From the NCBI RefSeq assembly GCF_030816965.1, contig NZ_JAUSYQ010000002.1, positions 1,054,001-1,118,000 on the forward strand: a stretch of 64,000 nucleotides of DNA, written 5' to 3'. The notes under the pieces are model-generated. The model saw only the letters and a list, made by a program, of their open reading frames with translations. It had not been told where the DNA came from and did not search any database. Positions 32,957-42,400 of this stretch are shown here, in pieces. The DNA is from Streptomyces canus (GTDB taxonomy: Bacteria; Actinomycetota; Actinomycetes; Streptomycetales; Streptomycetaceae). Within the stretch, counting starts at the first letter, position 1. Each line of letters begins with the position of its first letter. Both the position numbers and the translations under genes were made by a program.

Positions 32957-33073
32957 GGAGTACCTCTCCGCACGCATGGCGTGCTTGGTCAAGCGCGTGC
33001 TCGCCTGATTGCGCGCTCGCTTGCTTGTTTATGCTCGATTGCTGGTGCTATCAATCATCGAACGACATGATGC

Positions 33074-33083
33074 TCAATGAAAC
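33074..33083. promoter_or_regulatory. Shared motif TCAATGAAAC, putative DeoR operator (site 2)
   Basis: This is the exact reverse complement of the motif at 28936-28945 and lies in the divergent spacer (32957-33150) between the solute-binding protein and the SIS gene. The same spacer has AT-rich tracts (TTTATGCTCGATTGC, CAATCATCG) uncommon in this genome. It is well placed to control both divergent units. Confidence 0.5.
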
Positions 33084-33150
33084 GCGCACAGTGTCAAGGG
33101 CCGTCGCATCACGTATCGGTCACGCCGTGCGCCCGAGAGGGGAGTCCCCG

Positions 33151-34050
33151 ATGAGTCAGACCGACATCGAGATCGCCACCCAGCCCGACTGCTGGCGGCA
33201 GGCCGTGACACTGGCCCGGAGGCCCGACGGTCCCGCCTCCGCCTCGCTGCCCGGGCCCGGCGAGCGGGTGGCCGTCGTCGGTTGCGGGACGTCCTGGTTC
33301 ATCGCCCAGGCGTACGCGGCACTGCGGGAGTCGGGCGGTCACGGCGAGACCGATGCCTTCCCCGCCTCTGAGATGCCGAGCGGGCGGGCCTACGACCGGG
33401 TGGTCGCGCTGACCCGGTCCGGCACCACGACCGAAGTACTGGAGCTGCTCGGCCGGCTGCGCGGGCACACCCCCACGACCGCGGTGACCGCGGTGGCGCA
33501 GTCGCCGGTGACGGGGCCGGCGGACGCCGTCGTCGTGCTCGACTTCGCCGACGAGACCTCGGTCGTCCAGACCCGGTTCGCCAGCACGGAACTGGTGCTC
33601 CTACGGGCCCACTTGGGCGAGGACCTGGAACATCTGCCGCAGCAGGGGCACTCGGCGCTGGACGAACCGCTGCCGGCCGGGGTGCTGGAGGCCGAGCAGT
33701 TCACCTTCCTGGGACAGGGCTGGGCCTACGGGATCGCCCAGGAGGCGGCGTTGAAGATGCGCGAGGCGGCGGGAGCCTGGACCGAGGCCTACCCGGTGAT
33801 GGAGTACCGGCACGGCCCGATCAGCGTCACCGCGCCCGGCCGCGTGGCGTGGTGGTTCGGAGACCCGGCGGCCCTGCCTTCCGGTCTCGCCGACGAGATC
33901 GCGGACACCGGCGGGCAGTTGGTGGCGCTCGGCCGGGACCCGCTGGCAGATCTCGTCGTGGTGCACCGGCTGGCCTCCGCCCTCGCCTCGGCGCGCGGGC
34001 TGGACCCGGACAATCCGCGCCATCTGAGCCGTTCCGTGATCCTGGCCTGA
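33151..34050 (+). CDS. SIS-domain sugar-phosphate isomerase/deaminase (AgaS-like)
   Basis: This 299-residue cytoplasmic protein has two SIS domains. The first has VAVVGCGTSWFIAQAYAALRES and ALTRSGTTTEVLELL (phosphosugar-binding Ser/Thr loop). The second has FLGQGWAYGIAQEAALKMREAAGAWTEAY split over two helices, then EYRHGP. The arrangement is that of AgaS and of the isomerase half of GlmS. AgaS-type enzymes convert galactosamine-6-phosphate to tagatose-6-phosphate with release of ammonia. The ATG at 33151 has GAGAGGGGA upstream. Together with the aldolase and DeoR genes it outlines an Aga-type pathway. Confidence 0.8.
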   Translation: MSQTDIEIATQPDCWRQAVTLARRPDGPASASLPGPGERVAVVGCGTSWFIAQAYAALRESGGHGETDAFPASEMPSGRAYDRVVALTRSGTTTEVLELLGRLRGHTPTTAVTAVAQSPVTGPADAVVVLDFADETSVVQTRFASTELVLLRAHLGEDLEHLPQQGHSALDEPLPAGVLEAEQFTFLGQGWAYGIAQEAALKMREAAGAWTEAYPVMEYRHGPISVTAPGRVAWWFGDPAALPSGLADEIADTGGQLVALGRDPLADLVVVHRLASALASARGLDPDNPRHLSRSVILA

Positions 34051-34406
34051 CCGGGCGTTCCCCCGGAAGGATCTCGGGGGCCGCAGAATTTACGCGTCCG
34101 TTACGAAAGGTTTCCGGGCCCGCCGAGGCCGGTCGGCGGGCCCCAGGACCGACCGCCACCAGGGACAACAGCCGCTCCACGACAGCCCTCGGGGCACTCG
34201 GGACGCCGCGTGCCCCGCATGTTGACAGGTGGCGGTTCCCGCAAGAGCATGTGCGAAATCGCTTCGAATCTTGCATCCGTACGCAGAATCAAGCAGACCG
34301 CAGCTCTGGCGGGCACCGCGCTTCTTCGTGACCGTGCGCTCCGCACGCCACCGGCACCACGCACCGCCGCTCCTGAGCCACCGTCCTGTCCGACAGGAGG
34401 ACACGA
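34051..34406 (+). other. Intergenic region upstream of the glycan-degradation operon
   Basis: This 356-bp stretch holds no gene I can support. It contains a terminator for the SIS gene (34116-34143), then TTGACA at 34222-34227 as a possible -35 element with only a poor -10 match (GAGCAT). A CGAA-N5-TTCG dyad lies around 34253-34267. The GH31 ribosome site ACAGGAGG lies at its end. Confidence 0.4.
34116..34143 (+). terminator. Hairpin terminator after AgaS-like gene
   Basis: GGGCCCGCCG and CGGCGGGCCC form a perfect 10-bp stem with an 8-nt loop, 66 bp after the SIS gene stop. It separates the catabolic genes from the extracellular enzyme operon. Confidence 0.75.
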
Positions 34407-37400
34407 GTGCACGCCCGATTGAGCAGTCCCGGCGGCCTGTTGCTCGCTGCCGCACTGACCGCCGCCATGCTGATGGCGCCCCTCACCGGCTCCACGGCCG
34501 CAGCCACGGCAGCCGCCCGCCCCACCACCTCCGCCACCGACGGGCCGAAGGTGGCCCGCACCGCGAACGCCGTCACGGTCTCCGTGCCGGCCTCCGCCAA
34601 CACCCCCGGCTACACCCTCGACGTGGCCACCGACAAACTCGCCCTGACTACGCGCCGCGCCGGGAAGACCGTGCTCGCCACCACATCCGGCGACACCGGT
34701 GCCCTGCGCTTCACCACGGCCGACGGCACCTGGCAGCACGCGACCGGCGCCACCGACTGGACATGGAAGAACGGCGTCCTGACCGTCACCGCCGACAGCA
34801 CGCTCGACGGCGCGACGGTGGAGGCCCGGATCACTCCCGGCGCCGACCGCTACCAGCTCGACTGGGACGTCCGAGGCGGCGCACCGAAGCAACTGGGCCT
34901 CACCTATGACCTGTCGTCGGCCGGCCACTGGTACGGCCACGGCGAGGCGGAGACCCCGCAGGGCGGTCCCGGCACCAACCAGCCCTGGCCGCTGGACGCC
35001 GGCGAGGTCGACCACCCGACCTTCGGCCCGGCGTCGTACCACATGATCGACCCGTTCTGGTACACGTCCAAGTCGACCGGTCTGCGCGTCGACACCGGGA
35101 ACGTCATGGACGTGTCGCTCAACAAGGGCAAGGACGGTCTCGGCAGCTTCGTCGTCGAGTCGCCCGACACCTACAAGGCCACCGTGTTCGTCGAGTCGAC
35201 CCCGCTGGAGGTCTACCGCGACTACATCGGCATCGTCGGCAAGCCCACCAAGTCCGACGCCCCGTACGAGCAGTACGCCAAGCCGCTGTGGAATTCCTGG
35301 GCGCAGTTCTACACCAAGGTCGACCAGGAGAAACTGCTCGACTACGCCACCGATCTCCACGACAACGGGCTGGACGGGCACACCATCCAGCTCGACGACA
35401 AGTGGGAGTCGAACTACGGCAATCTGACCTGGGATCCCAAGACCTTCCCCGATCCCAAGGGCCTCTCCAAGAAGATCCACGACATGGGGTTCGACTTCGG
35501 CGTCTGGGTCACCCTGTGGATCAACCTGGACTCCGCCAACTACCAGTACGCGGTCGACCACGGCTATCTGCTCATGGACGCCAAGGACAAGACCAAGCCG
35601 TGTGACGTGACCTGGTGGAACGGCGAGGCGGGGATCATCGACCTGGCCAACCCCGAGGCCAAGGCCTGGTACGAGGGCAACCTCAAGTCCCTCATGGACA
35701 CGTACGACATCGACGGCCTGAAGTTCGACACCCGCTTCTTCGACGAGAGGTGCGCGCCGCGCGAGGGGTCCGAGGTCACGGACTACCAGAAGCTCGGCAC
35801 GCAGCTCGCCGACGCGTTCGACCTCCAGGGCGCCGGTATCCGCGTGCACTGGAACAAGACGGCCCACGAGGCCGGCTTCGTCACCCGTCAGGTCGACAAG
35901 GGCACCGGCTGGGACTCTCTTCGCGCCTCCGCCTCCCAGAACCTGGCGATTTCCACCATCGGCTACCCGTTCGTCGAGTCCGACATGATCGGCGGTTCCG
36001 GCGGCCAGCCCGCACCGACGAAGGACGTACTGGTGCGGTGGGCGCAATCCGCCTCACTGATGCCGCTGATGTACGCCTCGACCTCCCCGGTGGACACCAA
36101 CGACACCACTACCGGGCAGAAGGTGGACTACGACCAGGAGACGGTCGACCTGTACCGGCAGGCGATCAAGACGCACGAGAAGCTCGCCCCCTACATCTGG
36201 GACCAGGTGCAGAGCACCCTGAAGACCGGCGATCCGATCATGCGGCCGTTGTTCTTCGACTTCCCGAAGGACGAGGCGAGTTACACGGTCGCCGACGAGT
36301 GGATGCTCGGTCCGGCCGTACTGGCCGCGCCGAAGCTGAGCACCGGTGCCACCCGCTCCGTCCATCTGCCGCCGGGCACCTGGTACGACGTGAACCAGGG
36401 CACGGTGATCCGCGGACCCAAGACCCTGAAGGGCTACGCGGCGCCGCTCGGCGTGACCCCGGCCTTCGTCAACCTCAAGGCCAAGGGCGCGGACAAAGCC
36501 ATCAAGGCGCTCAAGCGCGACGACGCGCCTGCCGCCTCCGTCCTGATCACCCCGGACGCCCCGGCCACCGACGCGGGCAAGCCGTTCGAGGTGACCACCG
36601 ACGTGACCAACTGGAGCACCGGAACCGTCAAGAGCGTCAAGGCGGCCCTGGACCTGCCCGACGGCTGGAACGCCGAGCCGGCCGGTCCGACCACCGCGAG
36701 CTCCCTCAAGAACGGCGCCACACTCACCACCACCTGGACGGTGACCCCGGCCGAGGACGCCCGCTGGGGCAGCCATGACCTCACCGGCACCGCCACCTAC
36801 ACCGGATCCAAGGGCTCGACGAAGATGTCCGACACCGTGCAGGCGCAGGTGAAGGCCGCCCCGGGCAGCGTGCAGGAGCCCTACCTGACGACCGACACCA
36901 CCTCCGACGACCCGCAATACGCCCAGGCAGGCGACCAGTTCGCCATCTGGGCGGGCGGCCAGGACCTGTCCGGCTGGAAGGACGAGAAGGGCGTCATCTA
37001 CCGCGACGACGTGGCAGGCGAGAAGTCCACCGTGCAGGCCCAGTTGGTCTCCCAGAACAGCGCCTCGCCGGTCGGGAAGGCGGGCGTCGCCCTCGCCAAC
37101 GACCTGACCGCACCCGAGAAGGGCGGTTACGCGGTGCTGGTCATGACCCAGAGTTACGGACTGGAGTTCATGACCGACAGCAACGGCGACGGGAAGCTCG
37201 ACACCTGGGCGGGCGGCAACGCCACCTACCACCCGGCGTACCTCAAGCTCACCCGGGACGGCACCACCTACACCGCGTACGCCAGCAAGGACGGCCAGAC
37301 CTGGTCGCAGGTCGGCACCGCCGAAGTGCCGTCGGCCGCAGGCACCGAGGACGCCGGGATGGTCGCCAGCGCGGCCAACGTCAACTACCCCGGCGAGGAC

Positions 37401-37439
37401 ATCGAAGCCGTCTTCAGCGGTTTCACCGTCACCTCCTGA
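34407..37439 (+). CDS. Secreted GH31 glycosidase with NEW3 and C-terminal beta-sandwich module (galacto-type candidate)
   Basis: This 1010-residue exported enzyme has a signal peptide (to about 35), an N-terminal beta domain, a GH31 barrel with PLWNSWAQF, IQLDDKWESNYG, VTWWNGEAGIIDLANPEA and LKFDTRFFDERC (Asp441 the likely nucleophile), then IGYPFVESDMIGG, and a proximal beta domain to about 700. NEW3 follows at about 708-806 and a beta-sandwich module at 822-1010 with a DSNGDGKLD calcium-type loop. The WWNG and KFDT signatures resemble the MYORG/PsGal31A branch, whose characterised members are alpha-galactosidases. Other GH31 members cleave alpha-GalNAc. A galacto-configured alpha-linked substrate is therefore likely. 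A near-identical DNA block is shared with the second GH31 gene at 43114-45132. Confidence 0.85.
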   Translation: MHARLSSPGGLLLAAALTAAMLMAPLTGSTAAATAAARPTTSATDGPKVARTANAVTVSVPASANTPGYTLDVATDKLALTTRRAGKTVLATTSGDTGALRFTTADGTWQHATGATDWTWKNGVLTVTADSTLDGATVEARITPGADRYQLDWDVRGGAPKQLGLTYDLSSAGHWYGHGEAETPQGGPGTNQPWPLDAGEVDHPTFGPASYHMIDPFWYTSKSTGLRVDTGNVMDVSLNKGKDGLGSFVVESPDTYKATVFVESTPLEVYRDYIGIVGKPTKSDAPYEQYAKPLWNSWAQFYTKVDQEKLLDYATDLHDNGLDGHTIQLDDKWESNYGNLTWDPKTFPDPKGLSKKIHDMGFDFGVWVTLWINLDSANYQYAVDHGYLLMDAKDKTKPCDVTWWNGEAGIIDLANPEAKAWYEGNLKSLMDTYDIDGLKFDTRFFDERCAPREGSEVTDYQKLGTQLADAFDLQGAGIRVHWNKTAHEAGFVTRQVDKGTGWDSLRASASQNLAISTIGYPFVESDMIGGSGGQPAPTKDVLVRWAQSASLMPLMYASTSPVDTNDTTTGQKVDYDQETVDLYRQAIKTHEKLAPYIWDQVQSTLKTGDPIMRPLFFDFPKDEASYTVADEWMLGPAVLAAPKLSTGATRSVHLPPGTWYDVNQGTVIRGPKTLKGYAAPLGVTPAFVNLKAKGADKAIKALKRDDAPAASVLITPDAPATDAGKPFEVTTDVTNWSTGTVKSVKAALDLPDGWNAEPAGPTTASSLKNGATLTTTWTVTPAEDARWGSHDLTGTATYTGSKGSTKMSDTVQAQVKAAPGSVQEPYLTTDTTSDDPQYAQAGDQFAIWAGGQDLSGWKDEKGVIYRDDVAGEKSTVQAQLVSQNSASPVGKAGVALANDLTAPEKGGYAVLVMTQSYGLEFMTDSNGDGKLDTWAGGNATYHPAYLKLTRDGTTYTAYASKDGQTWSQVGTAEVPSAAGTEDAGMVASAANVNYPGEDIEAVFSGFTVTS
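36154..36337 (+). repeat. DNA block shared with second GH31 gene (copy 1)
   Basis: This block matches 44738-44921 at about 94% by eye (roughly 10 differences in 176 bp), encoding KTHEKLAPYIWDQVQSTL and the following residues. The surrounding regions of the two genes are much less similar, which points to recent gene conversion or strong local constraint. Confidence 0.75.
36930..36990 (+). repeat. DNA block shared with SGNH2 module (copy 1)
   Basis: These 61 bp differ from 48011-48071 at a single base. They encode GDQFAIWAGGQDLSGWKDEK in the C-terminal module. The two genes are otherwise unrelated in their catalytic domains. Confidence 0.8.
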
Positions 37440-37465
37440 CACACCGCTTTCACCCTCCCGGTTGC

Positions 37466-37500
37466 CCGGCAGGCCCCTCCTCCCCCTGAGGGCCTGCCGG
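37466..37500 (+). terminator. Hairpin between first GH31 gene and GH123
   Basis: CCGGCAGGCCC (37466-37476) pairs perfectly with GGGCCTGCCGG (37490-37500) around a 13-nt loop. It lies 26 bp after the GH31 stop, within the 153-bp gap. It could end a short GH31 transcript, or act as a partial terminator or 3' stabiliser that lowers expression of the following nine genes. Confidence 0.65.
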
Positions 37501-37592
37501 GGGCCATCCCCGCCTCCCGGCAGTCCTCCCGCCCCCCCAGGACCCGCCGGGGACAACTCCCTGCACCTCCGTGAGAGAGGGACCCCAGCCCC

Positions 37593-39461
37593 ATGGCACG
37601 TACGTCCTCACTCGTCGCCGGCTTCGTCGCCGGTGTCGTCGTGGCCGCGAGTACCACCGCGATCGCCGTCACCGGTACGGCGACCACCAGCACCGACCTC
37701 AATTCCAAGGCCACCACCACCTGGCTGACCGTCAAGGTCGCCGACGCCATGGGCACCAGGGACACCATCACCTGGGTCCCCACCGGCTCCTTCGCCGGCT
37801 CCGCGGAAGAACGGGTCCCGCGGTATCCGATGACCCCCATCCAGGGCAAGGACACCAAGGAGCTCAAGCTCTCCGCCGTGCGCAACGAACAGGTCTCGGC
37901 GCAGCTGGCAATCGCCTCCGGCCAGAACCTCGACGACGTCAAGGCCGTGGTCGGCGACCTGACCGGGCCCGGCGGGACGAAGCTGTCCGGTGCCGACACC
38001 CAGGTCCGGTTCGTCAAGTACGTGCCCGTGCAGCGCTCCAAGAGCGAGGTCGACTGGTCGGCCACCATCGACCAGGTCAGCTCCGGCAAAGAGGTGTCCG
38101 GCGACCGCAACCCCGACGTGGTCGGCGACCCGCTGGAGGAGCGGGACTCGGTCGACGTGCCCGCGTACGCGGCCCAGCCGCTGTGGTTCACCTTCCGCAT
38201 CCCCAAGACGGCCAAGCCCGGCGCCTACACCGGCACGGTCAAGGTCAACGCCGACGGCCGTACCCAGAGCACGTACCCGCTGACCATCGAGGTCGCGGAC
38301 GCGAGCGTGCCCGACCCTAAGGACTACAACTTCTTCCTCGACGTGTGGGCGCAGCCGGAGACGATCGCCAAGAACCACGGCGTCAGGCTCTGGTCCGACG
38401 AGCACTGGAAGCTGATCGACAAGTACAACCGTGACCTGGCCTCACGTGGCCAGAAGGTCATCAACACCACCATCGTCGACAACCCGTGGCACCACCAGTG
38501 GTCGCTCGGCACGCGGGCGTCGCAGACCGCCACGCCGTACACCAGCATGGTGGGCTGGGCCTGGAACGGAAAGACGTTCTCCTTCGACTTCAGCCGCTGG
38601 GACAAGTACGTCGAGACCGCCAGACGTGCCGGTCTCGGGCCCGACATCGGTGCCTTCTCGATGCTCGCGTTCCAGGACCAGGAGCACCTGACCTACACGG
38701 ACACCGGCACCGGCAAGACCGTCTACGAGAACGTCGATCTGGGCGGCGACCGCTGGCGTCAGGCGTGGGGAACGTTCCTGCCGGCCTTCGAGAAGCACGT
38801 GAAGGCGAAGGGCTGGCTGGACCACACCTGGCTGTCCTTCGACGAGCGGCCCATCGACACCATGACGGTCGTCAGGAACTTCGTCCACGAGGTCGCGCCG
38901 GCCTTCGACGACCGCATCTCCGTGGCCGGTTCGATCAACACCGAAGGCGTCGCGTCCAACCTGTCCGTCGACTGGGGCGGCATCGACGCGATGACGAAGG
39001 AGAAGGTGGCGGAACGGCGCAAGGCCGGCAAGATCACGACCTTCTACGTGTACGGCTCGCCGGCCCACCCCAACACGCTGTCCTACTCGCCCGCCGTCGA
39101 GTCGCGGATGCTGCCCTGGATCTCCGCCCAGCGGGATCTGGACGGTTTCCTGCGCTGGTCGTACAACAGCTGGACCAGTGATCCCTTCAAGCTGCCGGTG
39201 CACATCTTCACGCAGGGCGACGAGTACCTGGTCTACCCGGGCAAGGACGGCCCGATGTCCAGCATCCGCTGGGAGCAGCTGAAGGAGGGCATCGAGGACT
39301 ACGAACTCATCGCCGAGCTGCGGAAGAAGGACGGCGGCACGGACAGCGACGCGCTGACCGAGGCCCTCACCACCGCGACGCGGAACCTCGACGGCCGGAC
39401 GAAGGACGTGGGCGACATCGAGACCGCGCGGGCGGCCGTCGTGAAGGGGCTGACGTCATGA
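37593..39461 (+). CDS. GH123-like (DUF4091) beta-N-acetylgalactosaminidase candidate
   Basis: This 622-residue protein has an N-terminal signal/anchor segment (about 7-27), a beta-sandwich with YPMTPIQGKDTKELKLSAVRNE and TFRIPKTAKPGAYTGTV, and a C-terminal barrel. The barrel contains HTWLSFDERPID (Asp417-Glu418) and DGFLRWSYNSW, followed by DEYLVYPGKDG and IRWEQLKEGIEDYELI. The last two are hallmarks of DUF4091 / GH123. Characterised GH123 enzymes are beta-N-acetylgalactosaminidases that use a consecutive Asp-Glu pair in a substrate-assisted mechanism; that pair is present. It starts the main operon block and its stop overlaps the GH35 start (ATGA). Specificity for beta-GalNAc is inferred from family and from the neighbouring Aga-type genes. 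Confidence 0.78.
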   Translation: MARTSSLVAGFVAGVVVAASTTAIAVTGTATTSTDLNSKATTTWLTVKVADAMGTRDTITWVPTGSFAGSAEERVPRYPMTPIQGKDTKELKLSAVRNEQVSAQLAIASGQNLDDVKAVVGDLTGPGGTKLSGADTQVRFVKYVPVQRSKSEVDWSATIDQVSSGKEVSGDRNPDVVGDPLEERDSVDVPAYAAQPLWFTFRIPKTAKPGAYTGTVKVNADGRTQSTYPLTIEVADASVPDPKDYNFFLDVWAQPETIAKNHGVRLWSDEHWKLIDKYNRDLASRGQKVINTTIVDNPWHHQWSLGTRASQTATPYTSMVGWAWNGKTFSFDFSRWDKYVETARRAGLGPDIGAFSMLAFQDQEHLTYTDTGTGKTVYENVDLGGDRWRQAWGTFLPAFEKHVKAKGWLDHTWLSFDERPIDTMTVVRNFVHEVAPAFDDRISVAGSINTEGVASNLSVDWGGIDAMTKEKVAERRKAGKITTFYVYGSPAHPNTLSYSPAVESRMLPWISAQRDLDGFLRWSYNSWTSDPFKLPVHIFTQGDEYLVYPGKDGPMSSIRWEQLKEGIEDYELIAELRKKDGGTDSDALTEALTTATRNLDGRTKDVGDIETARAAVVKGLTS

Positions 39462-42400
39462 GGGTGAAGTGGAAGTCCCTGCTGCTCGCCGCGGCGCTGA
39501 CTGTCATGCCCCTGACCAGCACAGCCGTCGTCGCGGCACCTGCCCAGGCCGACCCGCAGGCCCAGGCCCCGCACACCGTCACCTACGACCAGTACTCCGT
39601 ACGGGTCGACGGAAAACCCCTGTACATATGGGGCGCCGAGTTCCACTACTTCCGGCTGCCCAGCCCCGACGCGTGGCGCGACGTCCTGCAGAAGATCAAG
39701 GCGGGCGGATTCAACGCGGTCTCGCTCTACTTCGACTGGGGTTACCACTCCTCCAAGCCGGGCTCGTACGACTTCACCGGCACCCGTGACGTGGAGCGGC
39801 TGCTCGACGAGGCCGAGCGCGCGGGCCTGTACGTGATCGCCCGACCGGGCCCGTACATCAACGCGGAGGTCTCCGGCGGCGGCATGCCCGCCTGGCGCTC
39901 GACACAGGCCGGCGTGAACCGTACCTCCGAGCCGGAGTACCTGAAGGCGGCCCGGGAGTGGATGAGCCGGATCAACCCGATCATCGCGCGCCACCAACTC
40001 ACCCGTGGCACCGGGTCGGTGATCCTCTACCAGGTCGAGAACGAGTACCAGGGCGGCCGGCACGACGCCGACTACATGCAGACCCTCATCGACTGGGCGA
40101 AGGAGGACGGCATCGATGTGCCCACCTTCGTCAACGACGGCGGCGCCAACCAGAACTGGGTCAGCGGCAAGGGCGCCCCGGACATCTACGGCTTCGACGC
40201 CTACCCGCAGGGCTTCGACTGCAAGGACCCCGATACCTGGAAGAACCTGCCCGACTATTCGTACGTCAATGACTGGAAGCCCGAGTCCCCGCTGATCATC
40301 CCGGAGGCCCAGGGCGGCGCCTTCGACCCCTGGGGCGGCACCGGATACCAGGACTGCGCGAAGCTCACCGGCACCGACTTCACCCGGGTGTTCAGCAAGA
40401 TGAACATCGCCGCCGGGGTGAGCGGCCAGTCCTTCTACATGACGTACGGCGGCACCAACTGGGGCTGGCTCGCCGACCCCAACGCGGTCTACACGTCGTA
40501 CGACTACGGGGCCCCGATCAACGAGTCCCGCCAACTGACGGACAAGTACCAGGAGTTCAAGCGCCTCGGCTACATGGTCAACTCCGTCACCTCGCTGGCG
40601 CGCACCGACAAGGCCGAGGCCCGCACTCCTTCCGACGACGCCCTGCGCATCGACCGGCGCGTCAACCCCGACGACGGCACCCAGTTCTTCACCGTGCGCC
40701 ACGCCGACACCCGCGTGAAGGACAAGGACGAGACCACCCTGTCCCTCTCGGGCAAGGACGGCGACTACCCGCGCGTCCCGCAGCAGGGCGAGATCACCAT
40801 CAACGGCCGGGACGCCAAACTCCTCGTAGCGGGTTACGACTTGGGCGAGAACCAGCGGCTCGTCTACTCCACCTCGGAGATCATGACGCACGCCAAGATC
40901 GGCGACCGGGAGGTGGCGCTGCTGTACGGGCGTGCGGGCGAAACCGGCGAGACCGTGCTGCGGTACGCCGAGCGGCCCAAGGTGACCGTCCTCGACGGAG
41001 ATGTCACCACCACCTGGGACGCCGCACGCGGTGACCTGCGCCTGAACTACACCCACAAGGGCCTGGCCCGCGTGCTGGTCAACGGCATGGAACTGCTGAT
41101 CGCCGACACCGCGGAGACCGCCCGCTGGTGGCGGCAGGACACAGCCTCGGGACCGGTTCTGGTACGCGGCCCGTCCCTCGTCCGTACGGCCGAACAGGCG
41201 GGCGGCACGCTGAAACTGACCGGCGACTCGACCAAGGCCACGAAGGTCGAGGTCATCGCGGACGCCACGAAGGTGACCTGGAACGGCAGCGAGACCGCCG
41301 TCACCAAGGCGCCGCTCCCGGTCCAGTTGCCCGCGCTGACGACCTGGAAGTACAAGGAGGAGGCGCCCGAATCCGCTTCCGGCTTCGACGACTCCACCTG
41401 GACCACCGCCGACCACCTCACCGCCAACAACGCGGCACTGGCCGGGTCGCTGCCGGTCCTCGCGATGGACGAGTACGGCTTCCACCACGGCAACGTCTGG
41501 TACCGCGGCCGGTTCAGGACCACCGGTGCCGCGACCGCGCTCGCACTCGACGCCAAGACCGGCAACACCGGCCAGTACGCGGCCTGGCTCAACGGCCGCT
41601 ACCTCGGCAGCTCCGGCGACGGCGCGCACACCTTCGACATCCCGGCGGGCACGCTGAAGGCCGGTGGAGACAGCGCGGACAACGTCCTGTCCGTCCTCGT
41701 GGAGAACGCGGGCCACAACGAGGAATGGGGCCACGACTACTCCAAGGAGCCGCGCGGTCTGCTCAGTGCCGAGGTGATCGGCGGGGCCTCCACCCTCACC
41801 TGGAAGATCCAGGGCAACCGGGGCGGCGAGGACCCGGTGGACACCGCACGCGGCCCGTACAACAACGGCGGGCTGCACGGAGAGCGGGCCGGCTGGTCGC
41901 TGCCGGGCTTCCCCGACGGCAGCTGGAAGAGCACGACTCTCTCCGAGCAGAGCGGCAAGACCGAGCCCGGCGTGCGCTGGTACCGCACCTCCGCCCGGCT
42001 CGACCTGCCGCAGGGCCAGGACAACGCGCTCGCGCTGGATCTGGCTGAACCCGCAGGCGGCAGCACCGGCTATCGCGCCGAGATCTTCGTCAACGGCTGG
42101 CTGATCGGCCGCTACCTGCCGGACACCGGACCGCAGACACGGTTCGTCATCCCCAAGGGCCTCCTGCGCGAGCAGGGCAGCAACAGCATCGCCCTGGCCG
42201 TGTGGTCCACCGAGGCCGGCGCGGGCCCGGGTGCGGCGAGGCTCGTCGACCTCGGCGCCTCGGCGGGCGGGATCAAGGTCGGTACGGTGGCGGCCCCCTC
42301 GTACGACGCCAAGACCTACGCCCTGCCGGCCCCGGGCGCACAGGTCACCGTCGACGCCGAGCCGTTCCTGGCCACCGGCACCGCCGCCAAGGTTCCCGTC

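Noticed and set aside
34222..34250. Full promoter for the glycan operon at TTGACA
   Set aside because: The -35 hexamer is good but no matching -10 exists at 16-18 bp, so it is only mentioned and not called as a promoter.
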